A DNA stretch of 9,659 nucleotides from an uncultured Clostridia bacterium (GCA_937928455.1 CALFUG010000062.1:1-9659); one strand, 5' to 3'; shown: positions 1-7,461, numbered from the stretch's first letter. Numbers and translations are program-made. Notes: generated by a model from the letters alone, not told the origin.

Positions 1-905
1 GCATGTTGCTAGCGGCTAGAAATTTACCCGATGCTTTGGAATGGGCACACACCCTGAAAGACCTTCCGCCGGAGGAAGTATCCAAGGCCGTAGAAAAAGG
101 AAAGGCACAGTTCGCCGGAAATGAACTGAAGGGGAAGGTGTTGGGTGTCATCGGGCTGGGTGCCATTGGAGTCTTGGTAGCCAACAGTGCGGCCAAGCTT
201 GGAATGAAGGTGGTGGGATACGACCCCTTCATGACCGTTTCTTCTGCTCATGAACTGGATCACAAAGTTCCCGTAGTACATGATATGAACGACCTTCTGC
301 CTCATTGTGATTATATATCCATCCACATTCCTGCCTTGGATGACACAAAAGATATGATAAACTCCAGCCGTTTTGAGAAAATGAAGGACGGGGTGGTATT
401 CTTGAATTTCTCCAGAGACAAGCTGGTGAATGACGACAACCTGATTGGCGCCCTGAAATCCGGAAAAGTAAAGAAATACATCACGGACTTTCCCAACGGC
501 AAACTGGTAGGCCGGGAAGGTGTTGTGCTGATTCCTCATCTGGGGGCTTCCACGGAAGAAGCGGAAGACAACTGTGCCAGCATGGCGGCGGAACAACTCA
601 TGGACTATCTGGAAAACGGCAACATTCGAAATTCCGTTAATTTTCCAGAATGCTCTCTGGGCCCCTTTACTAAAACCGGGAAAGCCAATGCAAGAGTTTG
701 TATCATGAACAAGAACGTACCTACTATTCTAGGGAAAATTACGGCAATTCTTGCGGAACTCAATGTAAACATTGCCAACATGAACAACCGCAGCCAAGGC
801 AATTATGCCTATACCCTCCTGGATGTTGACTCCGATGTGGATGAGGCATTGCTAAAGAATAATATGAATGTGGAAGGAATTATCCATGTGCGCGTCATCA
901 AATAA
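1..905 (+). CDS. serA: D-3-phosphoglycerate dehydrogenase, C-terminal part (5' end outside window)
   Basis: Oxidises 3-phosphoglycerate to 3-phosphohydroxypyruvate with NAD, the first step of serine synthesis, in the cytoplasm. The reading frame enters at the window edge; the ATG at position 3 is an internal Met, because family members are usually about 385-390 residues and have the substrate-binding first half before this point. Of the 300 visible residues, 45-75 carry the Rossmann dinucleotide site (GLGAIG at 51-56, then YDP), 135-140 hold the catalytic-Arg segment (NFSRDK, R138) and 178-184 the catalytic-His segment (PHLGAST, H179). Residues about 228-300 form an ACT domain, the usual site of serine feedback. 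The canonical Glu-Pro motif before the His segment is not seen; the stretch reads TDFPNGKLVG. The stop lies 20 nt inside rdgB. Identity is secure; the missing Glu may be a subfamily trait. Confidence 0.93.
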   Translation, partial: MLLAARNLPDALEWAHTLKDLPPEEVSKAVEKGKAQFAGNELKGKVLGVIGLGAIGVLVANSAAKLGMKVVGYDPFMTVSSAHELDHKVPVVHDMNDLLPHCDYISIHIPALDDTKDMINSSRFEKMKDGVVFLNFSRDKLVNDDNLIGALKSGKVKKYITDFPNGKLVGREGVVLIPHLGASTEEAEDNCASMAAEQLMDYLENGNIRNSVNFPECSLGPFTKTGKANARVCIMNKNVPTILGKITAILAELNVNIANMNNRSQGNYAYTLLDVDSDVDEALLKNNMNVEGIIHVRVIK

Positions 906-1524
906 TTCCATTATCCAAGTGGTAGCCGCTACCACCAATCTCAATAAAATAAAAGAAATGCAAGCCATAACGAAAAATGCGGGACTGCAAATCATCACCC
1001 GTGAAGAGGCCGGCATACCGGAAGACTTCGACGTGGAGGAAGACGGAAATACTTTTGAAGATAACTCGCTCAAAAAGGCTCGGGCTATTATGGAGCTCAC
1101 AGGTCTTCCTGCCATTGCCGATGATTCCGGACTGGAGGTAGATGCTCTAAAAGGGGCCCCCGGTGTTTATTCCGCGCGATATGCGGGAGTGGATGGTCCC
1201 CAGGCGGATGCCGCCAACCGAAAGAAATTATTAGAGGAATTGCATCTCCTGCCCTGGCCGGAAAGAACCGGCCGTTTCGTAGCTGCCATAACCTTGGTTT
1301 TCCCCCAAGGAGAGACATTAGTGGCACGAGGAGAATGTGAGGGAATCATCGGGCTGGAAGAAAGAGGCACCCATGGCTTTGGTTATGATTGCCTATTCCA
1401 TCCCGGCGGGGAACCGCGAACCTTCGGGGAAATCCCCGGCGAAGAAAAAAACCAAATCAGTCATCGATCCAGGGCGTTACAGAAATTGGCCATGCTTTTG
1501 GAGGAAAGAGACCATGGTAGATAA
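886..1524 (+). CDS. rdgB: XTP/dITP diphosphatase (RdgB/HAM1 family)
   Basis: House-cleaning nucleotide pyrophosphatase: hydrolyses dITP, XTP and ITP to monophosphates, keeping deaminated purines out of DNA and RNA. An upstream in-frame ATG exists at 868, but 886 is preferred: GGAAGGA at 872-878 sits 7 nt before it, and the 212-residue product starts close to the usual N-terminus. Family motifs are in order: nucleotide-binding TTNLNKIKE at 16-24, GNTFEDN at 54-60 with KKA following, ADDSGLEVDAL at 78-88 with the catalytic Asp pair, GAPGVYSARYAG at 90-101, GFGYD at 164-168 and EEKNQISHR at 186-194. The residue after GFGYD is Cys where Pro is usual, a minor oddity. The gene overlaps serA by 20 nt and yihY by 11 nt, so translational coupling is likely and its expression should follow serA. 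Confidence 0.95.
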   Translation: MCASSNNSIIQVVAATTNLNKIKEMQAITKNAGLQIITREEAGIPEDFDVEEDGNTFEDNSLKKARAIMELTGLPAIADDSGLEVDALKGAPGVYSARYAGVDGPQADAANRKKLLEELHLLPWPERTGRFVAAITLVFPQGETLVARGECEGIIGLEERGTHGFGYDCLFHPGGEPRTFGEIPGEEKNQISHRSRALQKLAMLLEERDHGR

Positions 1525-2353
1525 GTTCCGTAGAATTCTTCTGTCCGGAATTCAGCAATTTCAGGACCCTTACTATCAAGGCTTTGCAGCTGCTTTGGCC
1601 TTTTATATCATTTTGTCCATCGTACCCATCCTGATGCTGTTATCTCAGCTGTTAGGAGTGTTTGGCTTATCCCTTTCCACATTGCAGGAAATTTTTTCCC
1701 AATATCTTACCGAAGAAATGGCTGGCTTTGTGAACCGAATCCTGTCCTTCACCACCAGCTCCGCCTCCAATATCGTATTTATCCTAGTGGTGCTATGGTC
1801 CAGCTCAAAAGCCCAGTTTTCTCTGGTGCGTATGGGGTCCTATACCATGTCCGGAGGAGAATCTACAGGAAACGGATTCATCCGAGACCGAATCTGGGCC
1901 TTGCTTTCCATTATTCTGGTGGTTATTTCCTTTGCCGCCGGCTTGATTCTCTTAGTTTACGGAGAATGGATTTTTCGATTGATTCTCACCGTCATAGAGC
2001 AGTTGTTGCTGATTCCCATGGAGGATGCCGTAGGGTCTCTGTGGCTGGTCTTACGATGGCCCATCGCCTTCGGTATATATTTTCTAGTGGTTTGGATGAA
2101 TTATGCACTCATGTCCCATCAAAGAGTCCCCTTTAAGCAGGTGGCCCCCGGCGCCATCTTCGCGTCCGTTGGCATTCTCTTAGTCACCTTCCTTTATGCC
2201 CTCTATACCAATCTTATCGCCAATTATGATTTGGTATATGGAGCTCTGGCCTCCATTGTGGCCCTGATGATGTGGGTATATTTCATTTCCTGGTGTCTGG
2301 GTGGCGGGCTCATCGTGAACCGGGCTTTCCTGGAAACCAAAACTTCGTCGTGA
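1514..2353 (+). CDS. YihY/virulence factor BrkB family membrane protein
   Basis: Polytopic inner-membrane protein of the YihY/BrkB (formerly RNase BN) family; its molecular function is not established, and the old RNase BN assignment for this family is wrong. The ATG at 1514 is chosen because GGAGG at 1500-1504 lies 9 nt upstream and the 279-residue product has normal family length; the in-frame region back to 1337 is polar and only mirrors rdgB. Hydrophobic segments lie near residues 25-50, 86-98, 127-152, 182-203, 209-231 and 244-270, about six helices. Family landmarks are FAAALAFY near 24-31, and near the end YDLVYGALASIVALMMWVYF (239-258). The usual C-terminal GAEL-N signature reads GGGLIVN here, so the typical Glu is absent. 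The start overlaps the rdgB stop by 11 nt. No intrinsic terminator is visible after it. Confidence 0.88.
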   Translation: MVDKFRRILLSGIQQFQDPYYQGFAAALAFYIILSIVPILMLLSQLLGVFGLSLSTLQEIFSQYLTEEMAGFVNRILSFTTSSASNIVFILVVLWSSSKAQFSLVRMGSYTMSGGESTGNGFIRDRIWALLSIILVVISFAAGLILLVYGEWIFRLILTVIEQLLLIPMEDAVGSLWLVLRWPIAFGIYFLVVWMNYALMSHQRVPFKQVAPGAIFASVGILLVTFLYALYTNLIANYDLVYGALASIVALMMWVYFISWCLGGGLIVNRAFLETKTSS

Positions 2354-2401
2354 CATTGTCACCATGTATTCTGAAAAAAATAGGAATAGACTTCCACCAT
2401 T

Positions 2402-2411
2402 GGGGTATAAT
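2402..2411 (+). promoter_or_regulatory. Putative SigA-type promoter for trxA (-10 box)
   Basis: GGGGTATAAT ends in a perfect TATAAT (2406-2411), 65 nt before the trxA start, in the 122-nt gap after yihY. No convincing TTGACA lies 16-18 bp upstream, so the -35 is weak or absent. The same GGGGTATAATG string recurs at 8083-8093 before the cyclase gene, which supports it as a promoter style of this genome. The rest of the gap shows nothing clear apart from a 5-bp hairpin at the yihY stop. Confidence 0.6.
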
Positions 2412-2475
2412 GTTTTCATAGGCTCATATGAAATTCCAGTTGAGACATTGAATGAATAAACAGGAGGACAATAAT

Positions 2476-2784
2476 ATGTCAGTAGTAACACTCACCAAAG
2501 ACAATTTTGAACAAGAAGTACTGAAATCCGACAAGCCGGTTCTCGTAGACTTTTGGGCTGCTTGGTGTGGACCTTGCCGTATGGTGGGCCCCGTAGTAGA
2601 ACAAATCGCCGGTGAACATCCGGAATACAAGGTAGGAAAAATCGACGTGGATGATCAGCCGGAATTGGCCGGTCAATTTTCCATCATGAGCATCCCCACA
2701 TTGTTGGTATTCAAGGATGGCAAAGTGCATAACAAAACCGTTGGAGTGACATCCAAAGAAAATCTACTAAAACTTTTCGGATAA
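2476..2784 (+). CDS. trxA: Thioredoxin
   Basis: Small cytoplasmic dithiol protein that reduces protein disulfides and donates electrons to reductases and peroxidases. The 102-residue product is a complete single thioredoxin domain: the buried acid is D25 in LVDFW, the redox site is WCGPC (Cys 31 and 34) and the cis-Pro loop is SIPT (P74), all canonical. The ATG at 2476 is preferred over the in-frame ATG at 2452 because AGGAGG (2462-2467) is spaced 8 nt from it and the shorter product begins like typical thioredoxins. The reductase-like gene starts 22 nt downstream with no terminator between, so the two form an operon and are very likely redox partners. Confidence 0.96.
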   Translation: MSVVTLTKDNFEQEVLKSDKPVLVDFWAAWCGPCRMVGPVVEQIAGEHPEYKVGKIDVDDQPELAGQFSIMSIPTLLVFKDGKVHNKTVGVTSKENLLKLFG

Positions 2785-2806
2785 AGACCATCTCTAAGGA
2801 GGATCC

Positions 2807-3670
2807 ATGGGTAATATTTTAATCATTGGCGGAGGTCCTGCAGGAATCTCCGCTGCTCTTTATGCCGTTCGGGGAGGCTTGGAAACCACCGTCATCGCCA
2901 CAGGAACCAGCTCGCTGTTGAAAGCAAAAGAAATTGAAAATTATTACGGGTATGAAAACCCCATTTCCGGCCAGGAACTATTGGATGTGGGGGTGAAACA
3001 GGCCAAAAGATTGGGAGTAACATTTCTTTCTGAGGAAGTGGTGGGTCTTTCTTATACGGAGAAGTTAACCGTTACCACGAAGGAAAACCAGTATATGGCG
3101 GATGCGGTGATTATTGCCACCGGCTCCCCCAGAAATACACCCAAAATTCGGGATTTAAGCCGTTTTGAGGGAACAGGAGTAAGCTACTGTGCGGTTTGCG
3201 ATGGTTTCTTCTATAAAGGAAAGGAAGTGGGGGTTCTTGGATCTGGCGATTATGCCATTCACGAAGCCTTGGAGCTTCTTCCCGTGGCTCAGAAAGTCAC
3301 CATATTTACCAACGGGGAAGACCTGAAGGGGGATCTCCCCGGCCAAGTACTTTTAGACACTCGAAAGATTGATGGGTTGGAGGGAGATAATGTGCTCCAA
3401 GCCATAAAAATGGAAGATGGAGAAGACGTTCCCCTATCCGGTATATTTATCGCACAAGGGGTTGCCGGCAGTGCCGACTTGGCCAGAAAGATAGGGGCCG
3501 AAACCAGCGGGAATCGAATTACCGTCGATGCCCATATGGCCACCAACATCCCCGGTCTTTATGCCGCAGGAGACTGCACCGGTGGAATGATGCAGGTAGC
3601 AAAGGCCGTTTACGAAGGCGCGGAAGCCGCTACGGCCGCGCTGAAGTTTGTACGAGAAATGGTACAATAA
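2807..3670 (+). CDS. Thioredoxin-reductase-like flavoprotein, probably ferredoxin-dependent (FFTR type)
   Basis: FAD enzyme that should reduce the adjacent thioredoxin. What is seen: the FAD dinucleotide site GGGPAG (8-13), the second FAD motif ATG (104-106), the redox pair CAVC (128-131) and the C-terminal FAD motif GDC (255-257), all in thioredoxin-reductase order. The product has 287 residues, shorter than the roughly 310-320 of NADPH enzymes. In the pyridine-nucleotide domain the expected GxGxxA reads GSGDYAIHEA (145-154), and the HRR...R cluster that binds the NADPH phosphate is absent; FTNGEDLKGD (167-176) stands there. This pattern matches the ferredoxin-dependent flavin thioredoxin reductases described from clostridia, so ferredoxin as donor is the inference; a related donor-unknown flavoenzyme is the alternative. 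AAGGAGG at 2796-2802 supports the ATG. A strong terminator follows. Confidence 0.85.
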   Translation: MGNILIIGGGPAGISAALYAVRGGLETTVIATGTSSLLKAKEIENYYGYENPISGQELLDVGVKQAKRLGVTFLSEEVVGLSYTEKLTVTTKENQYMADAVIIATGSPRNTPKIRDLSRFEGTGVSYCAVCDGFFYKGKEVGVLGSGDYAIHEALELLPVAQKVTIFTNGEDLKGDLPGQVLLDTRKIDGLEGDNVLQAIKMEDGEDVPLSGIFIAQGVAGSADLARKIGAETSGNRITVDAHMATNIPGLYAAGDCTGGMMQVAKAVYEGAEAATAALKFVREMVQ

Positions 3671-3694
3671 CCAGCACCCCTTTCCTAGTTTTTG

Positions 3695-3724
3695 GAGGAG
3701 ACGCATTTTACTGCGTCTCTTTTT
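3695..3724 (+). terminator. Intrinsic terminator after the thioredoxin operon
   Basis: A perfect 8-bp stem, GAGACGCA (3698-3705) with TGCGTCTC (3712-3719), closes a 6-nt loop and runs directly into a U tract (3720-3724). It begins 25 nt after the reductase stop. It should end trxA-reductase transcription and separates it from the next promoter only about 10 nt downstream. Confidence 0.92.
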
Positions 3725-3734
3725 GTGGTCTTTA

Positions 3735-3743
3735 TGCTATACT
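3735..3743 (+). promoter_or_regulatory. Extended -10 promoter for the dehydrogenase-aminotransferase-permease cassette
   Basis: TGCTATACT provides an extended -10 TG plus TATACT (5 of 6 matches, 3738-3743), placed between the terminator and the first gene of the cassette. A -35 would fall in the terminator stem and is not recognisable, which suits an extended -10 promoter. Predicted start is near 3750, giving a leader of about 30 nt. The second TACAAT at 3748-3753 could serve as an alternative -10. Confidence 0.6.
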
Positions 3744-3755
3744 ATTGTACAATAG
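3742..3755. promoter_or_regulatory. Perfect 14-bp palindrome, candidate operator
   Basis: CTATTGTACAATAG is its own reverse complement. It overlaps the last two bases of the -10 box and covers the predicted transcription start, the classic place for a repressor dimer. No regulator gene is next to it, so the binding protein is unknown. It could also be chance in an AT-rich promoter. Confidence 0.45.
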
Positions 3756-3780
3756 AAGAATTCGAAAGGAGCCCGTGTGA

Positions 3781-4794
3781 ATGAAGTTGCTCATCGTGGG
3801 ACCGGGTGCCATTGGAGGCACTTTAGCCGCCTGTCTAAGTCGAAATAATGTGGAGGTTTCCTTGCTGGTTCGTGACGAGGAAACCAAAAGTCAGCTTCAA
3901 CAAAAGGGATTGGAAGTTGGGGGCGTACGGGGAAGTTTTACGGCCTATCCCAACATATGCACCCGAACCGACTTGGAAAAGATGGCCCCCATTGAAGGGT
4001 GCTTTGTCGCCACCAAAGCCACTCAATTGGCCAAAGCAACCCAAGATATTCTTCCCTACCTTCATCCAGAGGGCTTCGTTTGCTCCCTTCAAAATGGTAT
4101 CACAGACCCGTTACTGATTTCTCTGGTGGGCAAAGAAAAGGCAGTGGGCTCCGTCATCACTTGGGGGGCCACTCAAGAAAGCTTGGGTATTTATCATCTC
4201 ACTGCAGATGGAGATTTGACCCTGGGTACTCACAGCACGGTTTCCTCTCCCTTCTTGGAAGAGTCTGTTGAAATATTACATCAAGCTTTTCCTACAAAAT
4301 TAACAGACCAAATTTTCCCATTAAAATATAGCAAGCTCCTTATCAATAGCTGTATGACTTCCGTAGGGGCTCTAAGCGGTCTTGATTTGGGCCCCACCCT
4401 GCGGCTTTCGGTGGCGAGAAAAATTTTCATTGAAATTGTAAGAGAAGGCATGGCCTTGGCGGATGCCATACACTTGGATGTGCCGCCCTTTGGCGGAAAA
4501 CTGGACTACCGGGCTTTCCTGAAAGGGGACGGACCCTTATCCGAGTGGAGACGTCATGCCATCATCCGAATGGTGGGATTCAAATACAGGAGGCTGACTT
4601 CTTCCAGCCTGCAATCCCTTCGAAAGGGACAACAAACAGAGGTGGATTATCTCAACGGCTATTTGGTAGAACAAGGAAAAGCCCATGGGCTTTCTTTCCC
4701 CGTTAATGAAAAAATCTGCTCCATTATTCATTCCATCGAGGATGAGATGCTTCCCATTCAAAAAGATAATCTTTATCTCATCCCTTTGCCATAA
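3781..4794 (+). CDS. Ketopantoate reductase (PanE/ApbA) family dehydrogenase
   Basis: NADPH-type 2-oxoacid reductase fold; the family's reference reaction reduces 2-dehydropantoate to pantoate for CoA synthesis, but members have diverged. The Rossmann site is GPGAIGG at 7-13. Residues matching the E. coli active site are visible: K79 in VATKA, N105 in LQNG, K185 and N189 in KLLIN, S274-276 in TSSSLQ, and E287 in TEVDYLNG. All key positions are kept, so the enzyme should be active. At 337 residues it is longer than the roughly 300 of E. coli PanE, the extra length lying about 232-272 in the C-terminal helical domain, as in a known long subgroup. AAAGGAG (3765-3771) is 9 nt before the ATG. First gene of a cassette with an aminotransferase and a permease and no pantothenate genes, so a different 2-oxo acid or related substrate is plausible. 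Confidence 0.85.
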   Translation: MKLLIVGPGAIGGTLAACLSRNNVEVSLLVRDEETKSQLQQKGLEVGGVRGSFTAYPNICTRTDLEKMAPIEGCFVATKATQLAKATQDILPYLHPEGFVCSLQNGITDPLLISLVGKEKAVGSVITWGATQESLGIYHLTADGDLTLGTHSTVSSPFLEESVEILHQAFPTKLTDQIFPLKYSKLLINSCMTSVGALSGLDLGPTLRLSVARKIFIEIVREGMALADAIHLDVPPFGGKLDYRAFLKGDGPLSEWRRHAIIRMVGFKYRRLTSSSLQSLRKGQQTEVDYLNGYLVEQGKAHGLSFPVNEKICSIIHSIEDEMLPIQKDNLYLIPLP

Positions 4795-4846
4795 ACCGAC
4801 GAATGTTTCATCTTCATCAAAATCCCATTCATATCAAGGAGTTTTT

Positions 4847-6331
4847 ATGAGTAAGAATACGGCCATATCTACTTATCCGGATGTAGAAAGAATACTCAAG
4901 GATCTGGATCAATTGATTCGACAACCCATATACGGTATATCTCCAGCGGCCACCCGGGGTTACGTGGCGGATTATTTTGGGAAAAAGTGCCAAAAATCCT
5001 ATCAACTTCACCAAGAGGCTTCTACCATCATCCCTTCCGGAGTACAACATAACTTGGCCTTTCACTTTCCTTTTCCCCTGGCCATAGAAAGAGCCAAAGG
5101 ACCCTATTTATATGATGTGGATGGCAACGAATACTTGGATTTTCTGCAAGCCGGCGGCCCCATTCTTTTGGGAAATAATCCCCAGGAATTGGCCCAAAAA
5201 GTCCAGACCTTTTTATCGGACTGTGGCCCCGTTACCGGGCTTTTCCATGAATATGAATACTTGTTGGCCAAAAAGATACAGGAACTTATCCCATCGGTGG
5301 AAAAATTCCGTATGCTGGGTTCCGGAAATGAGGCCGCCATGGCCGCCATTCGTGTGGCCAGGTTGGCTACTGGACACAAACACATTATAAAGATGGGTGG
5401 GGCTTATCATGGGTGGAGCGACCAGCTAGCCTATAGTCTACGCATCCCCTACTCCAGGAATCTGCTGACACCGGGCATTCCCGGAAATGTTTTCCGCTAC
5501 ACCGAAGAATTCTTTCCCAACCGGTTGGAACAATTGGAGCGCCTCTTAAAAAGAAATCGCCTGCGGGGTGGCACCGCCGCCATTTTTATGGAACCTCTAG
5601 GGCCGGAAAGTGGTACCCGACCCCTTCTTCGAAACTTCAATAAAAATGTAGAATCCCTATCCAAAAAATATGGTGCCGCTTTGGTTTTTGACGAAGTGGT
5701 TACCGCTTTCCGCCTGGGAATGGGTGGAGCCCAGGAATATTTCCAAGTTCACCCAGACCTCACCCTGTTTGGCAAAATTATCGGGGGTGGATATCCCAGT
5801 GCCGGAGGGCTGGGTGGCAGCAACCATATGATGAAACACTTAGGTGCTGGCCTCACTGATATGGAGGTAAAATCCGCCTTGGTGGGAGGCACCATGGCCG
5901 CCAATCCCCTCACCAGTTATGCCGGCTATGAAGCATTATGCCAAATCGAAAAAACACGGGCCTGGGAGAAGGCCGGTGCTATGGCAGATTTACTCACCGC
6001 TGGACTGAAAGATCTTTCCCAAAAGTACCACCTTCCCTTTGTCATATATAATTTTGGTTCCATTGTGCATCTGCAGTCCTCGGCACCCATGCACTTCTTC
6101 ATTGATTGGAAAAAGCCTTGGACCTTGCCAAATCTTCTCAAGGAAACCACCCAAAGAAAAGAAGCCTTGGAGCGCATGGGCGCGGCTCTTATGGCAGAAG
6201 GCTTAATTACACTGGCCGGAAGTCGAATCTATGTTAGTGCCGCCTATGACGAGGCTTTGATTCAAGAAGCATTATCCCGCTTTGAAAGAGTATTTCAAAA
6301 GGTGGAAAATTTGGAAAGGAACCCGGAATAA
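4847..6331 (+). CDS. Class III PLP aminotransferase, glutamate-1-semialdehyde aminomutase-like
   Basis: PLP enzyme of fold type I, closest in pattern to glutamate-1-semialdehyde 2,1-aminomutase (HemL). Visible landmarks in the 494-residue product: GPYLYDVDGNEYLDF (85-99), GSGNEAAMAAIRVAR (158-172, phosphate-binding region), AYHGW (186-190), FDEVVTAFR (281-289, D282 contacts the PLP ring) and LFGKIIGGG (307-315, Schiff-base K310). Compared with HemL (about 425 residues) there is an N-terminal extension of about 50 residues and extra sequence near 410-435. The start at 4847 has AAGGAG at 4836-4841; the in-frame sequence from 4685 only overlaps the previous gene. No other heme genes are here, so it is more likely a paralogue acting on another amino acid, amino aldehyde or beta-amino acid. 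Its stop TAA shares one base with the permease ATG. Confidence 0.85.
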   Translation: MSKNTAISTYPDVERILKDLDQLIRQPIYGISPAATRGYVADYFGKKCQKSYQLHQEASTIIPSGVQHNLAFHFPFPLAIERAKGPYLYDVDGNEYLDFLQAGGPILLGNNPQELAQKVQTFLSDCGPVTGLFHEYEYLLAKKIQELIPSVEKFRMLGSGNEAAMAAIRVARLATGHKHIIKMGGAYHGWSDQLAYSLRIPYSRNLLTPGIPGNVFRYTEEFFPNRLEQLERLLKRNRLRGGTAAIFMEPLGPESGTRPLLRNFNKNVESLSKKYGAALVFDEVVTAFRLGMGGAQEYFQVHPDLTLFGKIIGGGYPSAGGLGGSNHMMKHLGAGLTDMEVKSALVGGTMAANPLTSYAGYEALCQIEKTRAWEKAGAMADLLTAGLKDLSQKYHLPFVIYNFGSIVHLQSSAPMHFFIDWKKPWTLPNLLKETTQRKEALERMGAALMAEGLITLAGSRIYVSAAYDEALIQEALSRFERVFQKVENLERNPE

Positions 6332-7461
6332 TGGCCATGGATGTGTTGATTTTTGTTTTAATAGTAACCGTACCTCTCCTTACTCTAATGGGGGTAAAAA
6401 AGTCTTTGGTGCTAAGGGGGTTGGGTCCGGTTTTCTTATGTTATCTGTTGGGCTTCCTACTTCAGTTTATTCTTCCGGTAAGTGGCGCTGCCATGAGTGT
6501 GGCTGAAATTCTGGTTCCCTTGGCCATTCCCCTGATTCTTTTCGGCGCTCAGTTTTCCCATTTGAAAACCGTAGCCAAGCCCATGATTCGTTCCTTGTTG
6601 CTTTCCATTTTTTCCATATCCGCCATTTCATTGGCGGGATATTCTCTCTTTCAAAACAAAGTGGAAAATGCATCTGATATATCCGGTATGTTGGTAGGAC
6701 TGTATACCGGGGGCACTCCCAATCTCATGGCCATCGGCATGGCATTGGAGGTGCCGGAAACCACCATCATTCTCACCAATACGGCAGACCTGGTAGCTGG
6801 AGGTATTTACTTCCTATTACTATTATCCATCATCCCCCGATTATACCGTCATTTTTTGCCTTCCTTCCCGGAGTCGCCGGCCTTTTCTCCGGATGTAATG
6901 AAATATGGAGAGGTCTCTTACAAGGACACCCCCACCACCATCAAAAGCTACCTCCTATTGTTCCTATTGACCATCCTAAGCCTGGGACTTTCGGCAGGAG
7001 TGGCCATCCTATTCACAGGAACCTTGCATGTGGCCATCATCATGTTGGGGGTCACCACTTTGGGAGTCGCCGGTTCCTTTCACAAAAAAATAAGGCAGAT
7101 TCCCGGCTCCTATACCTTCGGGAAATACCTTATTCTTATGTTCTCCTTTGCCATCGGGCTATCCTTTGATTTATCTTCCATCACCGGTGACACCTGGAAC
7201 CTTCTTTTCTTATTATTCTTTGTTCAATTCGGCACCATCATACTGCACACCTTGCTTTCCGCCCTGTTCCGAATCGACCGGGACACCACCATCATCGCTT
7301 CAACCGCCTGCATTTTTGGTCCCGCTTTCATTATTCCTGTGGCGGATGCACTGAAAAACAAGGCCATCATCTTGCCCGGGTTAGTGCTTGGTATTGTGGG
7401 CTACGCCATGGGAAATTACCTAGGGATTTTCATGGCCTATATTCTGAATCTGGTCTTTTAG
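6331..7461 (+). CDS. DUF819 (YjcL-like) membrane permease
   Basis: Polytopic membrane protein of 376 residues with about ten hydrophobic segments (near 4-20, 30-50, 58-76, 86-105, 118-140, 150-168, 205-230, 233-248, 264-280, 290-312, and 318-376 containing two or more). The paired glycine-rich re-entrant-like motifs fit DUF819: GGTPNLMAIG (127-136) followed by NTADLVAGGIYF (150-161), and the C-terminal ACIFGPAFIIP (326-336) with GYAMGNYLGI (357-366). The family has no firmly assigned substrate; the layout resembles secondary carriers, so a transport role is inference. A charged cytoplasmic loop lies near 168-205. Start ATG at 6331 overlaps the aminotransferase stop (TAATG), with AAGGA at 6316-6320. 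Last gene of the cassette; its stop overlaps by 4 nt the stop of the opposite-strand DUF2703 gene. Confidence 0.82.
   Translation: MAMDVLIFVLIVTVPLLTLMGVKKSLVLRGLGPVFLCYLLGFLLQFILPVSGAAMSVAEILVPLAIPLILFGAQFSHLKTVAKPMIRSLLLSIFSISAISLAGYSLFQNKVENASDISGMLVGLYTGGTPNLMAIGMALEVPETTIILTNTADLVAGGIYFLLLLSIIPRLYRHFLPSFPESPAFSPDVMKYGEVSYKDTPTTIKSYLLLFLLTILSLGLSAGVAILFTGTLHVAIIMLGVTTLGVAGSFHKKIRQIPGSYTFGKYLILMFSFAIGLSFDLSSITGDTWNLLFLLFFVQFGTIILHTLLSALFRIDRDTTIIASTACIFGPAFIIPVADALKNKAIILPGLVLGIVGYAMGNYLGIFMAYILNLVF

Noticed and set aside
24..596. Long open frame of 190 codons on the - strand inside serA
   Set aside because: It lies wholly antisense to a well-conserved enzyme, has no ribosome site seen and shows no known domain; a shadow frame.
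1337..1513. Upstream in-frame extension of the YihY protein
   Set aside because: The stretch is polar, out of keeping with the family, lies inside rdgB and lacks a ribosome site; the ATG at 1514 has GGAGG.
2350..2362. Hairpin GTGAC-ATT-GTCAC at the yihY stop as a terminator
   Set aside because: Only 5 bp and not followed by a T tract; also no known operator match.
3848..4271. Alternative-frame ORFs of about 90 codons within the dehydrogenase gene
   Set aside because: They have no ribosome sites and resemble no family; the PanE-family frame explains the sequence fully.
4685..4846. Longer start for the aminotransferase
   Set aside because: It overlaps the end of the dehydrogenase gene by over 100 nt and lacks a good ribosome site; the ATG at 4847 follows AAGGAG.
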